Assembly (NCBI RefSeq): GCF_022637395.1
Contig: NZ_CP093337.1
Location: forward strand, 1,286,001 to 1,350,000
Direction of reading: 5' to 3'
Length of the DNA stretch: 64,000 bases
From: Shinella sp. H4-D48
GTDB lineage: Bacteria > Pseudomonadota > Alphaproteobacteria > Rhizobiales > Rhizobiaceae
Positions 18,115 through 27,759 of this stretch are shown one piece after another. Position 1 is the first letter of the stretch. Every line of letters starts with the position of its first letter. The position numbers were made by a program, and so were the translations under genes. The notes below the pieces were generated by a model. It was given only the letters and a program-made list of their open reading frames with translations, ran no database searches and was not told where the DNA came from.

Positions 18115-21100
18115 TGTCGGGTGATCCGGTGGAGGCCAACGGCGGCGGCAAGGCGGGCTTTACCGCGCTCTTCGTTCGCCGGCCGATCTTCGCGCTCGTT
18201 CTGAACACGCTGATCGTGGTCGCGGGTCTTGCCGCCTTCAACGGCGTTGAAATCCGCGAGCTGCCGTCGGTCGACCAGCCTGTCATCAGCGTCACCACCG
18301 ATTTCGACGGCGCATCGCCCGAAACGGTCGACCGCGAACTGACCGATATCATCGAGGGCGCGGTCTCGCGCGTGCAGGGCATCAAGGATATTTCCTCGAC
18401 GTCATCCTTCGGCCGCAGTCGTGTCACCCTCCAGTTTTCCGACACCACGGATGTCAACCAGGCGGCAAACGACGTGCGCGATGCACTCGGTCGTGTGACG
18501 AACCGCCTTCCCGATGGCGCCGAGGAGCCGCGCGTCGTCAAGGCGGATGCGGACAGCCAGCCGATCATGCGGCTTGCGCTTACCTCCGACACTCAGTCGC
18601 TGGAAAACTTGACGCTGCTCGCCAATAACGAGATCACAGACCGGCTCGCCTCCGTGGAAGGGGTTGCCGACGTTGTCGTCTACGGTGACCAGGAAAAAAT
18701 CTTCCGCGTCGATGTGGACCAGTCGCGGCTTGCCGCGCGCGGCCTGACCGTGGCCGATCTGCGCAATGCGCTGGCGACGGCTGCCTTCGACGTGCCTGCC
18801 GGTTCGCTGAAAAGCCAGAGCCAGGACATCACGGTGCGGGCAACGGCAGACCTTGCCACCCCCGCCGATTTCGAGAACCTCATCCTGAAGAACAGGGTGC
18901 GCCTTGGCGATGTCGCAATGGTGACGCTCGGCCCAGACGATGGCTCCACTGCGCTGCGCTCGAACGGCCGCGCGGGCATCGGCCTTGGCATCATCCGCCA
19001 GGCGCAGTCCAACACGCTCGATATCTCCGCCGGCGTGAAGACCATGATCGGGCAGTTCGGCGATGTGCTGCCGCCGGGAACCGAACTCAAGGTGACGAGC
19101 GACGATGCTGTCTTCATCGACGGCGCCATCCACGAGGTCGAGATCGCACTGGTGGTCGCCGTCCTCATCGTGACGCTCGTGATCTATCTCTTCCTGCTTG
19201 ACTGGCGCGCAACGCTGATCCCCACGATCAGCATGCCGATCGCATTGATCGGTACGATCGCGGCGATCTACATGGCCGGGTTCTCCGTCAACATCCTGAC
19301 CCTGCTCGCCATCGTGCTGGCAACGGGACTGGTCGTGGATGACGCGATCGTGGTGCTGGAGAACATCGTGCGCCGCCGTGCCGAAGGCCTGAAGCCGCGC
19401 GCAGCGGCTGTTCTCGGCACGCTTGAAGTGTTCTTCGCCGTCATAGCGACCACGGCGACGCTCGCTGCCGTCTTCGTGCCCCTGTCATTCCTGCCCGGGC
19501 AGGCGGGCCGGCTGTTCCGCGAATTCGGCTTCGTGCTTGCGTTCGCTATTCTGCTCTCGTCGTTCGTCGCGCTCACGCTCTGCCCAATGCTTGCCTCGCG
19601 CATGCTGACGAAGGACATGACGCACGGGCATACGGGCCTGCTCGCGCGCATCGGCGGGGCTGCTTCGCGCTTCTATCGCTCGACGCTCGGCGCCTGTCTG
19701 AGCGCACCCGCCATCGTTTTCGTCGTTGCGTTGCTCTTCACGGCTGCGGGCGCCACGTCGTTCTTCACCATCAAGTCCGAACTCACGCCCACCGAGGACC
19801 GGTCCATGGTGATGCTGCGCGTGAACGCGCCACAGGGCGTGTCGCTGGAATATGCGCAGGACCAGATGCGGCGCATCGAGGGCAAGCTGCGCCCGCTCTA
19901 CGACAAGGGCGAGATCGTCAACATCTTCTCGATTTCCGGGCAGGGCGGCTCGACCAACAGCGGCTTCATGGTGCTGACGCTGGCGCCGTGGAGTGAACGC
20001 GACCGCAGCCAGCAGCAGATCGTGCAAGACATCAACACGGCGGTCGCCGAGGTGCCGTCGGTCCGCACCTTCGTCATGCAGCCGAACAGCCTCGGCATCC
20101 GCGGCGCCGGCAACGGTCTTCAGGTTGCGCTCATTGGCAACGACTATACCAAGCTTGGCAATGCGGCGGCCGAACTGGTGCGCAAGATAGAGGACAGCGG
20201 GCGCTTCCAGAACGTTCGCCTCAACTACGAGGCCAACCAGGCGCAGCTCTCCGTGACCGTCGACCGCGAGCGTGCGGCCGATCTCGGTATCGAGATCACT
20301 GGCCTGTCCGCCGCCCTGCAGGCCATGCTGGAGGGCACCAGCGTTGTCGATGTCTATGTCGAGGGCCAGTCGTATCCGGTCAAGCTTTCCTCGACCACGA
20401 CGCCGATCAACGATCCGATGGACCTGGAGAACATCTTCCTGAAGACCGCAGACGGAAAGATCGTGCCGATGTCGTCCATCGCCACGCTGGAGGAAAAAGC
20501 CGTAGCACCCCAGCTGTCACGCGAGCAGCAGCTGCGCGCCGTGTCGCTTTCGGCCGGTTTGAAGGATGGCCTGGCGCTCGGCGAGGCGCTCCAATTGGTG
20601 CGCGAGATGGCCGAGCCGCTGCTTCCTGAGGGATCGCGCGTACTGCCGATGGCGGAAGCCGCAACGCTGCAGGAAAATTCCAACGGCCTCTTCATCACCT
20701 TCGGCTTCGCGCTGATCATCATCTTCCTCGTGCTGGCCGCGCAGTTCGAGAGCTTCGTGAGCGCCATCATCATCATGGTCACGGTGCCGCTCGGGCTCGC
20801 GTGTGCGGTGTTCGCGATGATCGCGACGGGTACGTCGCTCAACATCTACAGTCAGATCGGACTGGTGCTGCTTGTCGGCATCATGGCCAAGAACGGCATT
20901 CTCATCGTGGAATTCGCCAACCAGCTGCGCGACCGCGGGCAGAATATCCGGAGCGCCATCGAGAATGCCTCGAACACCCGCCTGCGCCCGGTTCTTATGA
21001 CGATGATCGCGACAGTCGTCGGTGCCGTGCCGCTCATTCTAGCGAGTGGCGCGGGCGCCGAGGCGCGCATCTCGCTCGGCTGGGTTCTGGTGGGCGGGCT

Positions 21101-21269
21101 TGGCCTTGCAACCGTTGTGACGCTCTACCTGACGCCGGTCGCCTATCTTGTCATCGCGCGGTTCACCAGCCCGCATGCGGACGAGGAGCGCCGCCTTTCT
21201 GCCGAGTTGCAGCATGCTGCCACGATGGAACGCCGCGAGGAGCCGCCATTGCCGCAGGCGGCGGAATAG
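18114..21269 (+). CDS. RND efflux pump, inner-membrane subunit (HAE1 type)
   Basis: A 1051-residue exporter, distinct from the one at 4.3 kb. The proton-relay acids are Asp409-Asp410 in TGLVVDDAIVVLENIVRR and the lysine is Lys926 in LVGIMAKNGILIVEFANQLRD. The N-terminus reads FTALFVRRPIFALVLNTLIVVAG, closer to MdtB/MexF-like pumps than to AcrB. No linked outer-membrane protein or TetR gene is present. Regulation is more likely through the paired boxes at 16801-16846. The substrate is unknown. Confidence 0.94.
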   Translation: MSGDPVEANGGGKAGFTALFVRRPIFALVLNTLIVVAGLAAFNGVEIRELPSVDQPVISVTTDFDGASPETVDRELTDIIEGAVSRVQGIKDISSTSSFGRSRVTLQFSDTTDVNQAANDVRDALGRVTNRLPDGAEEPRVVKADADSQPIMRLALTSDTQSLENLTLLANNEITDRLASVEGVADVVVYGDQEKIFRVDVDQSRLAARGLTVADLRNALATAAFDVPAGSLKSQSQDITVRATADLATPADFENLILKNRVRLGDVAMVTLGPDDGSTALRSNGRAGIGLGIIRQAQSNTLDISAGVKTMIGQFGDVLPPGTELKVTSDDAVFIDGAIHEVEIALVVAVLIVTLVIYLFLLDWRATLIPTISMPIALIGTIAAIYMAGFSVNILTLLAIVLATGLVVDDAIVVLENIVRRRAEGLKPRAAAVLGTLEVFFAVIATTATLAAVFVPLSFLPGQAGRLFREFGFVLAFAILLSSFVALTLCPMLASRMLTKDMTHGHTGLLARIGGAASRFYRSTLGACLSAPAIVFVVALLFTAAGATSFFTIKSELTPTEDRSMVMLRVNAPQGVSLEYAQDQMRRIEGKLRPLYDKGEIVNIFSISGQGGSTNSGFMVLTLAPWSERDRSQQQIVQDINTAVAEVPSVRTFVMQPNSLGIRGAGNGLQVALIGNDYTKLGNAAAELVRKIEDSGRFQNVRLNYEANQAQLSVTVDRERAADLGIEITGLSAALQAMLEGTSVVDVYVEGQSYPVKLSSTTTPINDPMDLENIFLKTADGKIVPMSSIATLEEKAVAPQLSREQQLRAVSLSAGLKDGLALGEALQLVREMAEPLLPEGSRVLPMAEAATLQENSNGLFITFGFALIIIFLVLAAQFESFVSAIIIMVTVPLGLACAVFAMIATGTSLNIYSQIGLVLLVGIMAKNGILIVEFANQLRDRGQNIRSAIENASNTRLRPVLMTMIATVVGAVPLILASGAGAEARISLGWVLVGGLGLATVVTLYLTPVAYLVIARFTSPHADEERRLSAELQHAATMERREEPPLPQAAE

Positions 21270-21338
21270 GCGCTTCTAAATGCTGCCGTGGGGCTGCGAT
21301 TGGCGCTGGACAGCGCAGCGTCAATTTGCACAGTAACG

Positions 21339-21354
21339 CCTCACGGATGTGAGG
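21339..21354 (+). promoter_or_regulatory. Hairpin covering the ribosome-binding site
   Basis: CCTCAC-GGAT-GTGAGG is a perfect 6-bp stem with a tetraloop. Its right arm contains most of the Shine-Dalgarno sequence GAGGG (21351-21355) of the flavoprotein gene at 21362, so the folded mRNA would hide the site. Confidence 0.45.
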
Positions 21355-21361
21355 GCATATT

Positions 21362-22783
21362 ATGGCACTGGCGGATATCAGGCGCGGCACACGCAACGAC
21401 ACGGGCATCGCCGCGGCGCTTTCGCAACTGGCGGCGCGCTTCGGTCAGCGCTTCCAGACGGGTGATGCGATCCGCGTCCAGCATGCGCACACCACCACCT
21501 ACATACCGGCCCAGCTTCCCGACGGCGTGGTCTTTGTGGAAAATGCCGAGGACGTGAAGGCAGTCGTGACGATCTGCGCGGCGCTGAAGGTGCCGGTCAT
21601 TCCTTTCGGCACCGGCTCCTCCCTGGAAGGCCAGGTGAATGCGCCCGAGGGCGGCATCTCCATCGATTTCAGCAACATGAAGCGCGTGCTTTCGGTCAAT
21701 GCCGAGGACCTCGACTGCACGGTCGAGCCCGGCATCACGCGCGAGGAACTGAACACGTATCTGCGCGATACCGGACTTTTCTTTCCAATCGATCCGGGCG
21801 CCAACGCCTCGATCGGCGGCATGGCCTCTACGCGTGCCTCCGGCACCAATGCGGTGCGCTACGGCACGATGAAGGACAATGTTCTGGCGGTTACGGCGGT
21901 GACGGCAACGGGCGAGGAAATCCGCACTGCACGGCGTGCCCGCAAGTCTTCGGCCGGTTACGACCTGACCCGGCTTTTCGTCGGTGCGGAAGGCACGCTG
22001 GGTGTGTTGACCTCAGTCACGCTGCGCCTCCAGGGCATTCCCGCCGTCATTGCCGGTGGGATCTGCGGCTTCCCGACATTGAAGGATGCCTGCAATGCCG
22101 TGATCATGACGATCCAGCTTGGCATTCCCGTGGCGCGTATTGAACTGCTGAACACCCTGCAAATCAAGGCCTGCAATGCTTATTCAGGCCTGAGCCTGCC
22201 GGAACAGCCGACCCTTTTCGTGGAGTTCCACGGCAATGAGGAGAGCGTGCGCCTGCTATCGGAAGAATTCGGCGCCATCGTCGCCGAGTGCGGCGGTGGA
22301 GCGTTCCAGTGGAGCGCCGATGCCGACGAGCGGGCGAAGCTGTGGAAGGCGCGGCACAACGTCTATTGGGCGTCGAAGGCGCTTCGGCCCGGCTATGAGG
22401 CGATTGCGACCGATGTCTGCGTGCCGATCTCCCGCCTGGCCGAATGCGTGGCGGAAACGGAGCGCGACATCGAGGATCATGGCTTGCTTGCGCCGATCGT
22501 CGGACATGCCGGGGACGGCAATTTCCATGTCTGCGTCGTGTTCGACGACAAGGATCCTGTGCATATCGAACGGGTCGAGGCCTTTGTCGATCGGCTTGCC
22601 GCACGCGCACTCTCCATGGATGGCACCTGCACGGGCGAGCATGGAATAGGGCAGGGCAAGCAACGCTTCCTGCCGGAAGAGCTTGGCGGCGCCGTCCACC
22701 TGATGCAGCAGATCAAGCACGCCCTCGATCCTGATAACATAATGAACCCCGGCAAGATTTTTTCGTCACCTCCGGCGATTTAG
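21362..22783 (+). CDS. FAD-linked oxidase, D-lactate dehydrogenase (cytochrome) type
   Basis: A 473-residue flavoprotein of the VAO/PCMH fold. The FAD-binding part contains VPVIPFGTGSSLEGQVNAPEGGISIDFSNM and GANASIGGMASTRASGTNAVRYGTMKDNV. The C-terminal cap ends GTCTGEHGIGQGKQRFL...DPDNIMNPGKIF, the signature of D-lactate dehydrogenase and the GlcD family. It probably oxidises D-lactate or another 2-hydroxyacid and passes electrons to the respiratory chain. The start ATG has GAGGG 6 bases upstream. No glcE/glcF partners are adjacent, which favours the single-subunit D-lactate enzyme. Confidence 0.88.
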   Translation: MALADIRRGTRNDTGIAAALSQLAARFGQRFQTGDAIRVQHAHTTTYIPAQLPDGVVFVENAEDVKAVVTICAALKVPVIPFGTGSSLEGQVNAPEGGISIDFSNMKRVLSVNAEDLDCTVEPGITREELNTYLRDTGLFFPIDPGANASIGGMASTRASGTNAVRYGTMKDNVLAVTAVTATGEEIRTARRARKSSAGYDLTRLFVGAEGTLGVLTSVTLRLQGIPAVIAGGICGFPTLKDACNAVIMTIQLGIPVARIELLNTLQIKACNAYSGLSLPEQPTLFVEFHGNEESVRLLSEEFGAIVAECGGGAFQWSADADERAKLWKARHNVYWASKALRPGYEAIATDVCVPISRLAECVAETERDIEDHGLLAPIVGHAGDGNFHVCVVFDDKDPVHIERVEAFVDRLAARALSMDGTCTGEHGIGQGKQRFLPEELGGAVHLMQQIKHALDPDNIMNPGKIFSSPPAI

Positions 22784-22826
22784 ACGCTATCCTCTGCGCG
22801 ATTGAAGGACATTCGAGGCATGCGGC

Positions 22827-25800
22827 GTGCTTTCTAGGATTGGGCTAATCGTTGGCGGCTTGGTGGTCGTGGCGCTCTTCGTGGCGCTTCTCGCGCCCCT
22901 GTTCGTCGACTGGACCAGCTTTCGGCAGGATTTCGAGCGTGAGGCGAGCCGCATCATGGGGCGGCCCGTCACCGTGCATGGCAGCGTCGATGCCCGGCTG
23001 ATCCCCTTTCCATCCGTGACGCTCAACGACGTGCGGGTCGGCTCGCCCGAGGACGGCCAGCCGCTGGTGGAGGTCGCGCGCTTCTCGATGGATGCGGAAC
23101 TTGCGCCGTTCCTGTCCGGCGAAGCGCTGATCTTCGACATGCGCATCGAGGAGCCGAAGGCGCGCATCAAGCTTTTCAAGGACGGCACGCTGGACTGGGC
23201 GCGTGGTCGCAAGTCGGATATCCCGGCCCGCACCGTCATTCTTGAAAATGTCTCCATTACCGATGGCGAGATCGAGTTTGTCGATGAGCAGACCGGCCGC
23301 ACCCGCCATGTAACGGGCCTCGATGCGCAGATTTCCGCGAAGTCGCTCGGTGGCCCATGGCGTATCGACGGGCGCGGCGCGCTCGATGGCGAAGCCGGTG
23401 CCTTCCAGCTTTCAAGCGGTCAGGTGGAGGATGGCGCGCTCTCGCTGCGCACGCGCATCGTGCCCGACCGGTTGTCCTTCACAGCCGATCTGGACGGTGC
23501 CCTGAAACTCGTCGATTTCCGCCCGCAATACGATGGCGGGTTTACCCTGTCGGAAAAGCCGCGCGCCAAGGGTGATAAACCCGCCGATCCGATCCAGGTA
23601 GCCGGCAAGTTCGAGCTTTCCAACGAGCGCATCCGCGTGCCGGAATATCGTCTGGAGGCGGGCGCGCAGGCTGATCCCTACGTGGTGACCGGCGAAGCGA
23701 CGCTCGATACGGGCCGCGTGCCGGAATTCCTGCTTGTTGCCAATGGCCAGCAGATCGATGTCAACCGCATCGGCAACAGCGGCGAGGCGGGCAAGACGGG
23801 GCGAAATCCGCAAGTGTCCGCCCGCCAGCGGCTTCAGGCACTGCTGGCGATTGCCGCCGACATTCCCATCCCGCAGGTGCCGGGGCGCGCCAGCCTGCTG
23901 CTGCCGGCAATGGTCATCGGCGATACGACGGTGCGCGAAATCCGGCTTGACGTGAAGCCGGATGGCGATGGCTGGCTCATCGACCAGGCGAACGTGCTTC
24001 TGCCCGGCCGTACGACGCTGGAGGCCAAAGGACGGCTGACGCTCAAGGAAAACCGCGGCTTTGTCGGCGATCTGCTGGTCGCGTCTAACCAGCCGTCCGG
24101 GCTTGCAACGTGGCTCACGGGCTCCGTCGATCCCGAAATTCGCAAGTTGAAGACGGCCGGTTTTTCCGCTCGTGTGAACCTTGCCGACGAGTTGCAGCGG
24201 TTCGAAAACCTTGAAATCGCCATTGGCGGCGCGAGCCTGTTGGGGCGGATGGAGCGTGAATCGCGCGCGGATGCCGTGCCGGCGCTCTCGCTGCAACTGC
24301 AGGGCAACGAGGTGCGGCTGGAATCGCTTCAGGCGCTTGTCGGCCTCGTGGCTGGTGATGCCTCGCTTTCCAGCATCGCCAGCAACGCTATCGCGCTCGA
24401 CCTCAAGGCTGACAGGCTCATTGCCTTCGGCGAGACAGCATCCGGCGTCAATGCCGTCCTCTCTGCCAAGGATGGAGAACTCACGCTCAACCGTTTCAAC
24501 GTGGCCTCGCTGGCGGGCGCGGCGATTTCGGCAAAAGGCACGCTCGGCGGATCGCTGGATGCGCCGGACGCCGGGCTCGACATGACCGTCAAGGTCGAAG
24601 CAATGGAACCACTCGCGGCCCTGCTGGCGCGCCATCTGCCGGCGCATCCGCTGCTCTCGCGCTTTGCCGAGAATGCTGGCTACTATGAAAACGCCGATCT
24701 TGCCATGCGCATCGCCGCTTCTGTTCGGGAGGCGAGCCCTGCGACAGCCACCCTGTCGGGGTCGGTTAATGATGGGCGGGTCGATATCACGCTGTCGGCC
24801 GCGAGCCTTTCGGACTTGCTGGCGGGTCGCAATTTCGAACTGAACGGCAGCCTGTCCAATCCGCGCACCGTGGTTCTCGCTGGCCAGGCGGGTCTCGTCC
24901 CGCTTCCGTTCGATGCCGATCCGGATGGTAGCATTACGGTCGACGCAAAGCAGTCCGCTGAGGGTTCTGCTGCCGTGTCCGCTACTTTCAAGGCTGGAAA
25001 CACGACGGTATCAGCCAAGGGCACGGCAGCGCTTTCGGCGGCTGATTTCCTGAAGGGTTCACTCGAGCTTTCGGTCGCCAGCGATGACATCGAGCCCTAT
25101 CTGATGATGAACGGCATCGCCATGCCGCAGGCGGGCACCGGGCTGCCGCTGACAGTGCAGGCCAAGCTGGACACCGGCGCTGAGAGCGTCGCGATCACCG
25201 ATATTGCCGGCAAGGCCGACCGCAATGCATTTTCAGGCACCCTGGCCTTCGATCGCACAGCGGCCGCGCTGAAGGGCACGGGCTCGCTGCGTTTCGACAC
25301 GGTTGATTTCGCTTTCCTCGCCGAGGCGGTGGGCGGGCCAGTGACGGATGTGGCCGATGGCGGTCTGAACAGCGCGCCGCTGACGCAGCCCTTGCTGGAC
25401 AACGCCGATGTCGCGGTGGCGCTGGAAGCCGGTGCGTTCTGGCCAGGCCTTTATGGCGCCGTTGAAGGTTTCAAGGCAAACCTTGCCTGGAAGGGCAGCG
25501 AGTTCACGCTGACGGATATGGAGGGCGACTGGCTGGGTGGTCAGCTTTCCGGCCGCGTGAAGGTCTCTAATGCCGAGGAGAACGGCCTGTTCGAGGCGCG
25601 CATGGACCTTGCCGGTGTCGATGTCTCCAAGGCGGTCTGGGCCGGAGCCGACGGTGCGGTCGCAGATGGCAGGGCGGACGTGACACTGGCGGTCGATGCC
25701 TCGGGCAAAAGTGTGCGCGGCATGGTGGAGGGGGCCAGCGGCTCAGGCGAGGCGAATATTTCCGATCTCGTGCTGCACGGCCTGGACACCGCGGCCTTTC

Positions 25801-26627
25801 CCGCGCTGCTCGCTGCGGCCGACGCGATTGAGGGCGACATCACGCCGGAGCGTGTGGCGGTCTTTGCCGCCGATAGCATCCTGAAGGGTGAGGCATCGCT
25901 CGGTGCGGTGCGCGTCCCGCTTGCGCTTGCCAGCGGCAGGCTGCGTGCGCAGAGCGTTGCCGCTGAAAACAGCGCCGCGGCGCTGTCCGCCGACGCGGAT
26001 ATCGATCTTGCCGGCGATGCGATGACGGGCCGCCTCTCCGTCACCTTCAAGGCGGGTGGGGATGCGCTGGCTGGTGCCGCGCCCGAGGTGTCGCTCGACT
26101 ATCGCGGTCTTGTCGAGGCGCCCGGCGTCACATTCGATGCGCAGCCTCTGGCCAACTATCTCTCCCTGCGCCGCTTCGAGACGGAGCGCCGGCGCGTCGA
26201 GACGCTTCAGGCCAATGTGCTGGAAAAACAGAGGTTGCGGCGCGAGGCGGCGCTTTACCGCGCACGCGCCGATGAACGCGCGGCCCGCGCCGAGGCCGAG
26301 CGCCTTCAGATGGAGGAAGAGCAGCGCCGCCGCGTCGAGGCCCAGGAGCGCGCCGAGCAGGAACGGTCTACCCGGGCGGCAGCCGAAGAGGCCGAGCGGG
26401 CGCGGCGCAACGCGGAAGAGGACGCCCGGCGTATCCTTGCGGCGCAGGAAGAAGCGCGCAGGCTTGCCGAACAGCGCGCCGCGCAGGAAGCCCGCAAGGC
26501 GGAGGAAGAGGCGCGTCGCCGCCGGCTGCCGGTCACGGGCGGGGAGGCGGTGGAGCGTGGCGGCGAGCTGCCGCCGGCCGACGGCGGGCGTAGCCTGAAC
26601 TTCGAAAGCCTGCCGGGCGTCAACTGA
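22827..26627 (+). CDS. AsmA-family envelope protein with charged coiled-coil tail
   Basis: A 1266-residue protein with one N-terminal membrane span (LIVGGLVVVALFVALLAPLFVDW) followed by the AsmA signature, including GRPVTVHGSVDARLIPFPSVTLNDVRVG. The rest is a long periplasmic beta-rich body like the bridge-type AsmA proteins thought to move phospholipids between membranes. Residues about 1120-1240 form a highly charged Arg/Glu/Ala helix (for example EEEQRRRVEAQERAEQERS), atypical for the family. Start GTG 22827 with GAGG at 22815. The gene is twice the length of E. coli AsmA. Its stop overlaps the stop of the next minus-strand gene. Confidence 0.88.
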   Translation: MLSRIGLIVGGLVVVALFVALLAPLFVDWTSFRQDFEREASRIMGRPVTVHGSVDARLIPFPSVTLNDVRVGSPEDGQPLVEVARFSMDAELAPFLSGEALIFDMRIEEPKARIKLFKDGTLDWARGRKSDIPARTVILENVSITDGEIEFVDEQTGRTRHVTGLDAQISAKSLGGPWRIDGRGALDGEAGAFQLSSGQVEDGALSLRTRIVPDRLSFTADLDGALKLVDFRPQYDGGFTLSEKPRAKGDKPADPIQVAGKFELSNERIRVPEYRLEAGAQADPYVVTGEATLDTGRVPEFLLVANGQQIDVNRIGNSGEAGKTGRNPQVSARQRLQALLAIAADIPIPQVPGRASLLLPAMVIGDTTVREIRLDVKPDGDGWLIDQANVLLPGRTTLEAKGRLTLKENRGFVGDLLVASNQPSGLATWLTGSVDPEIRKLKTAGFSARVNLADELQRFENLEIAIGGASLLGRMERESRADAVPALSLQLQGNEVRLESLQALVGLVAGDASLSSIASNAIALDLKADRLIAFGETASGVNAVLSAKDGELTLNRFNVASLAGAAISAKGTLGGSLDAPDAGLDMTVKVEAMEPLAALLARHLPAHPLLSRFAENAGYYENADLAMRIAASVREASPATATLSGSVNDGRVDITLSAASLSDLLAGRNFELNGSLSNPRTVVLAGQAGLVPLPFDADPDGSITVDAKQSAEGSAAVSATFKAGNTTVSAKGTAALSAADFLKGSLELSVASDDIEPYLMMNGIAMPQAGTGLPLTVQAKLDTGAESVAITDIAGKADRNAFSGTLAFDRTAAALKGTGSLRFDTVDFAFLAEAVGGPVTDVADGGLNSAPLTQPLLDNADVAVALEAGAFWPGLYGAVEGFKANLAWKGSEFTLTDMEGDWLGGQLSGRVKVSNAEENGLFEARMDLAGVDVSKAVWAGADGAVADGRADVTLAVDASGKSVRGMVEGASGSGEANISDLVLHGLDTAAFPALLAAADAIEGDITPERVAVFAADSILKGEASLGAVRVPLALASGRLRAQSVAAENSAAALSADADIDLAGDAMTGRLSVTFKAGGDALAGAAPEVSLDYRGLVEAPGVTFDAQPLANYLSLRRFETERRRVETLQANVLEKQRLRREAALYRARADERAARAEAERLQMEEEQRRRVEAQERAEQERSTRAAAEEAERARRNAEEDARRILAAQEEARRLAEQRAAQEARKAEEEARRRRLPVTGGEAVERGGELPPADGGRSLNFESLPGVN

Positions 26628-26850
26628 TCGCGCCGTCCCGCACCTTCTTCTTCAGCCATTCCAGCACGTGAAGCCGCAGTGCGGACGACAGGTTGTCATC
26701 GACCGCACGCGCATCGTCGATCTCGCGGATCAGTGCGGCGACAGGCACCGCCCGTTCGTCTGCGATAGCTTTCAGCTCGTCGTGGAAAAGCGGCTCGAGC
26801 GAGAAACTCGTGCGGTGGCCATGCAGCGTGGTGGAGTATTTTCTGATCAT
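26620..26850 (-). CDS. Ribbon-helix-helix DNA-binding protein
   Basis: A 76-residue protein. The segment IRKYSTTLHGHRTSFSLEPLFHDELKAIA matches the ribbon-helix-helix fold (one strand, two helices) of a small alphaproteobacterial family resembling COG4321. It probably binds DNA as a dimer. The ATG at 26850 is preferred because the upstream extension is Arg-rich and not protein-like. It is last in a minus-strand series after sspB and the DUF4169 gene. Its stop codon overlaps the convergent AsmA stop by eight bases. Confidence 0.75.
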   Translation of the reverse strand: MIRKYSTTLHGHRTSFSLEPLFHDELKAIADERAVPVAALIREIDDARAVDDNLSSALRLHVLEWLKKKVRDGAIS

Positions 26851-26920
26851 ACCGATCGTGGTGTCTGGCTGGGGGAGATTGGCAGATCGATTCCGGTTCC
26901 GGCGGCAAGCCGTTGAAAGA

Positions 26921-27118
26921 TCACTCTTTCGTCTCGTCGGGCCGCTCGATGCGGCCCTGATCGAGCGTGCGCCTCGCCTTGTCGTTGAGGGCATCCGTCA
27001 GCGTCTTCTCGGCCTTGGTGCGGCCGAAGGTCAACCGGTTCTGCTCGGCCTGCCGCTCCTTTTCGGAGCGGGCCTTCTGTTTGCGGAACTGGCGAAGGTT
27101 GACGACGTCGCCGCTCAT
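26921..27118 (-). CDS. DUF4169 family protein
   Basis: A 65-residue, highly charged protein (MSGDVVNLRQFRKQKARSEK and onward) matching the DUF4169 family, which I know only from alphaproteobacteria and whose function is unknown. It is predicted to be mostly helical. The gene lies 8 bases after sspB on the same strand, so the two are probably co-transcribed; involvement in proteolysis or stress would be a guess. Confidence 0.75.
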   Translation of the reverse strand: MSGDVVNLRQFRKQKARSEKERQAEQNRLTFGRTKAEKTLTDALNDKARRTLDQGRIERPDETKE

Positions 27119-27126
27119 GCCGGCGC

Positions 27127-27648
27127 TCAGTTCTTCTTGCGGAAGGAATCGAGCGAAACTACGGAGCCGCCCTTGTCGCCTCCACCGCCCGTTGGGGGTG
27201 TGGGTTCCTCGACGGGCTCCTCAGCCTTTTCTGCGACCGGGTAGGCGGTGATTTCGGCCGAGTGCTCGTCCTCGCCCTCTTCTTCAGCGGCGGGAACGTC
27301 GAATTCCAGCTCGAAGCTGACCGAGGGGTCATAGAAGCCGCGAATGGCGTTGAAGGGGATGACGAGCTTTTCCGGTGTGTCGGAGAAGGACAGACCGATC
27401 TCGAACAGGCTCTCGGTGACCTTGAGGTCCCAGAACTGGTGCTGCACGACGATGGTCATCTGCTCGGCATATTTCGCCTTGAGGTGCTGGGAGATGCGCA
27501 CGCCGGGCGCATTGGTCAGGAAGGTAATGAAGAAATGGTGCTCGCCCGGCAGGTGGCCGGTGACCGCGACTTCGGACAAAACCTTGCGAATGACGCCGCG
27601 CAGAGCGTCCTGGGCGAGAATGTCGTAGCGAATGTGGTCTTGCGCCAT
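27127..27648 (-). CDS. sspB: ClpXP adaptor protein SspB (alpha type)
   Basis: A 173-residue adaptor that tethers tmRNA-tagged proteins to the ClpXP protease. The globular substrate-binding part (residues about 1-115) contains HHFFITFLTNAPGVRIS and the conserved LVIPFNAIRGFYDPSVSF. An acidic flexible linker follows, and the C-terminal ClpX-binding tail reads VVSLDSFRKKN. This is the alphaproteobacterial SspB-alpha layout. The tmRNA gene lies about 110 bases upstream on the same strand, so the tag and its adaptor are encoded together. Confidence 0.93.
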   Translation of the reverse strand: MAQDHIRYDILAQDALRGVIRKVLSEVAVTGHLPGEHHFFITFLTNAPGVRISQHLKAKYAEQMTIVVQHQFWDLKVTESLFEIGLSFSDTPEKLVIPFNAIRGFYDPSVSFELEFDVPAAEEEGEDEHSAEITAYPVAEKAEEPVEEPTPPTGGGGDKGGSVVSLDSFRKKN

Positions 27649-27759
27649 CCGTTCCTGTCTTTCTTTCTGATGCCTTTGTCTTCAGGCATTGCACTTCTTC
27701 TCGTGCCTTCCGACGCGAGTCATCTGGGACAGCTATAGACCATTTCAAGAGATTGGAGA

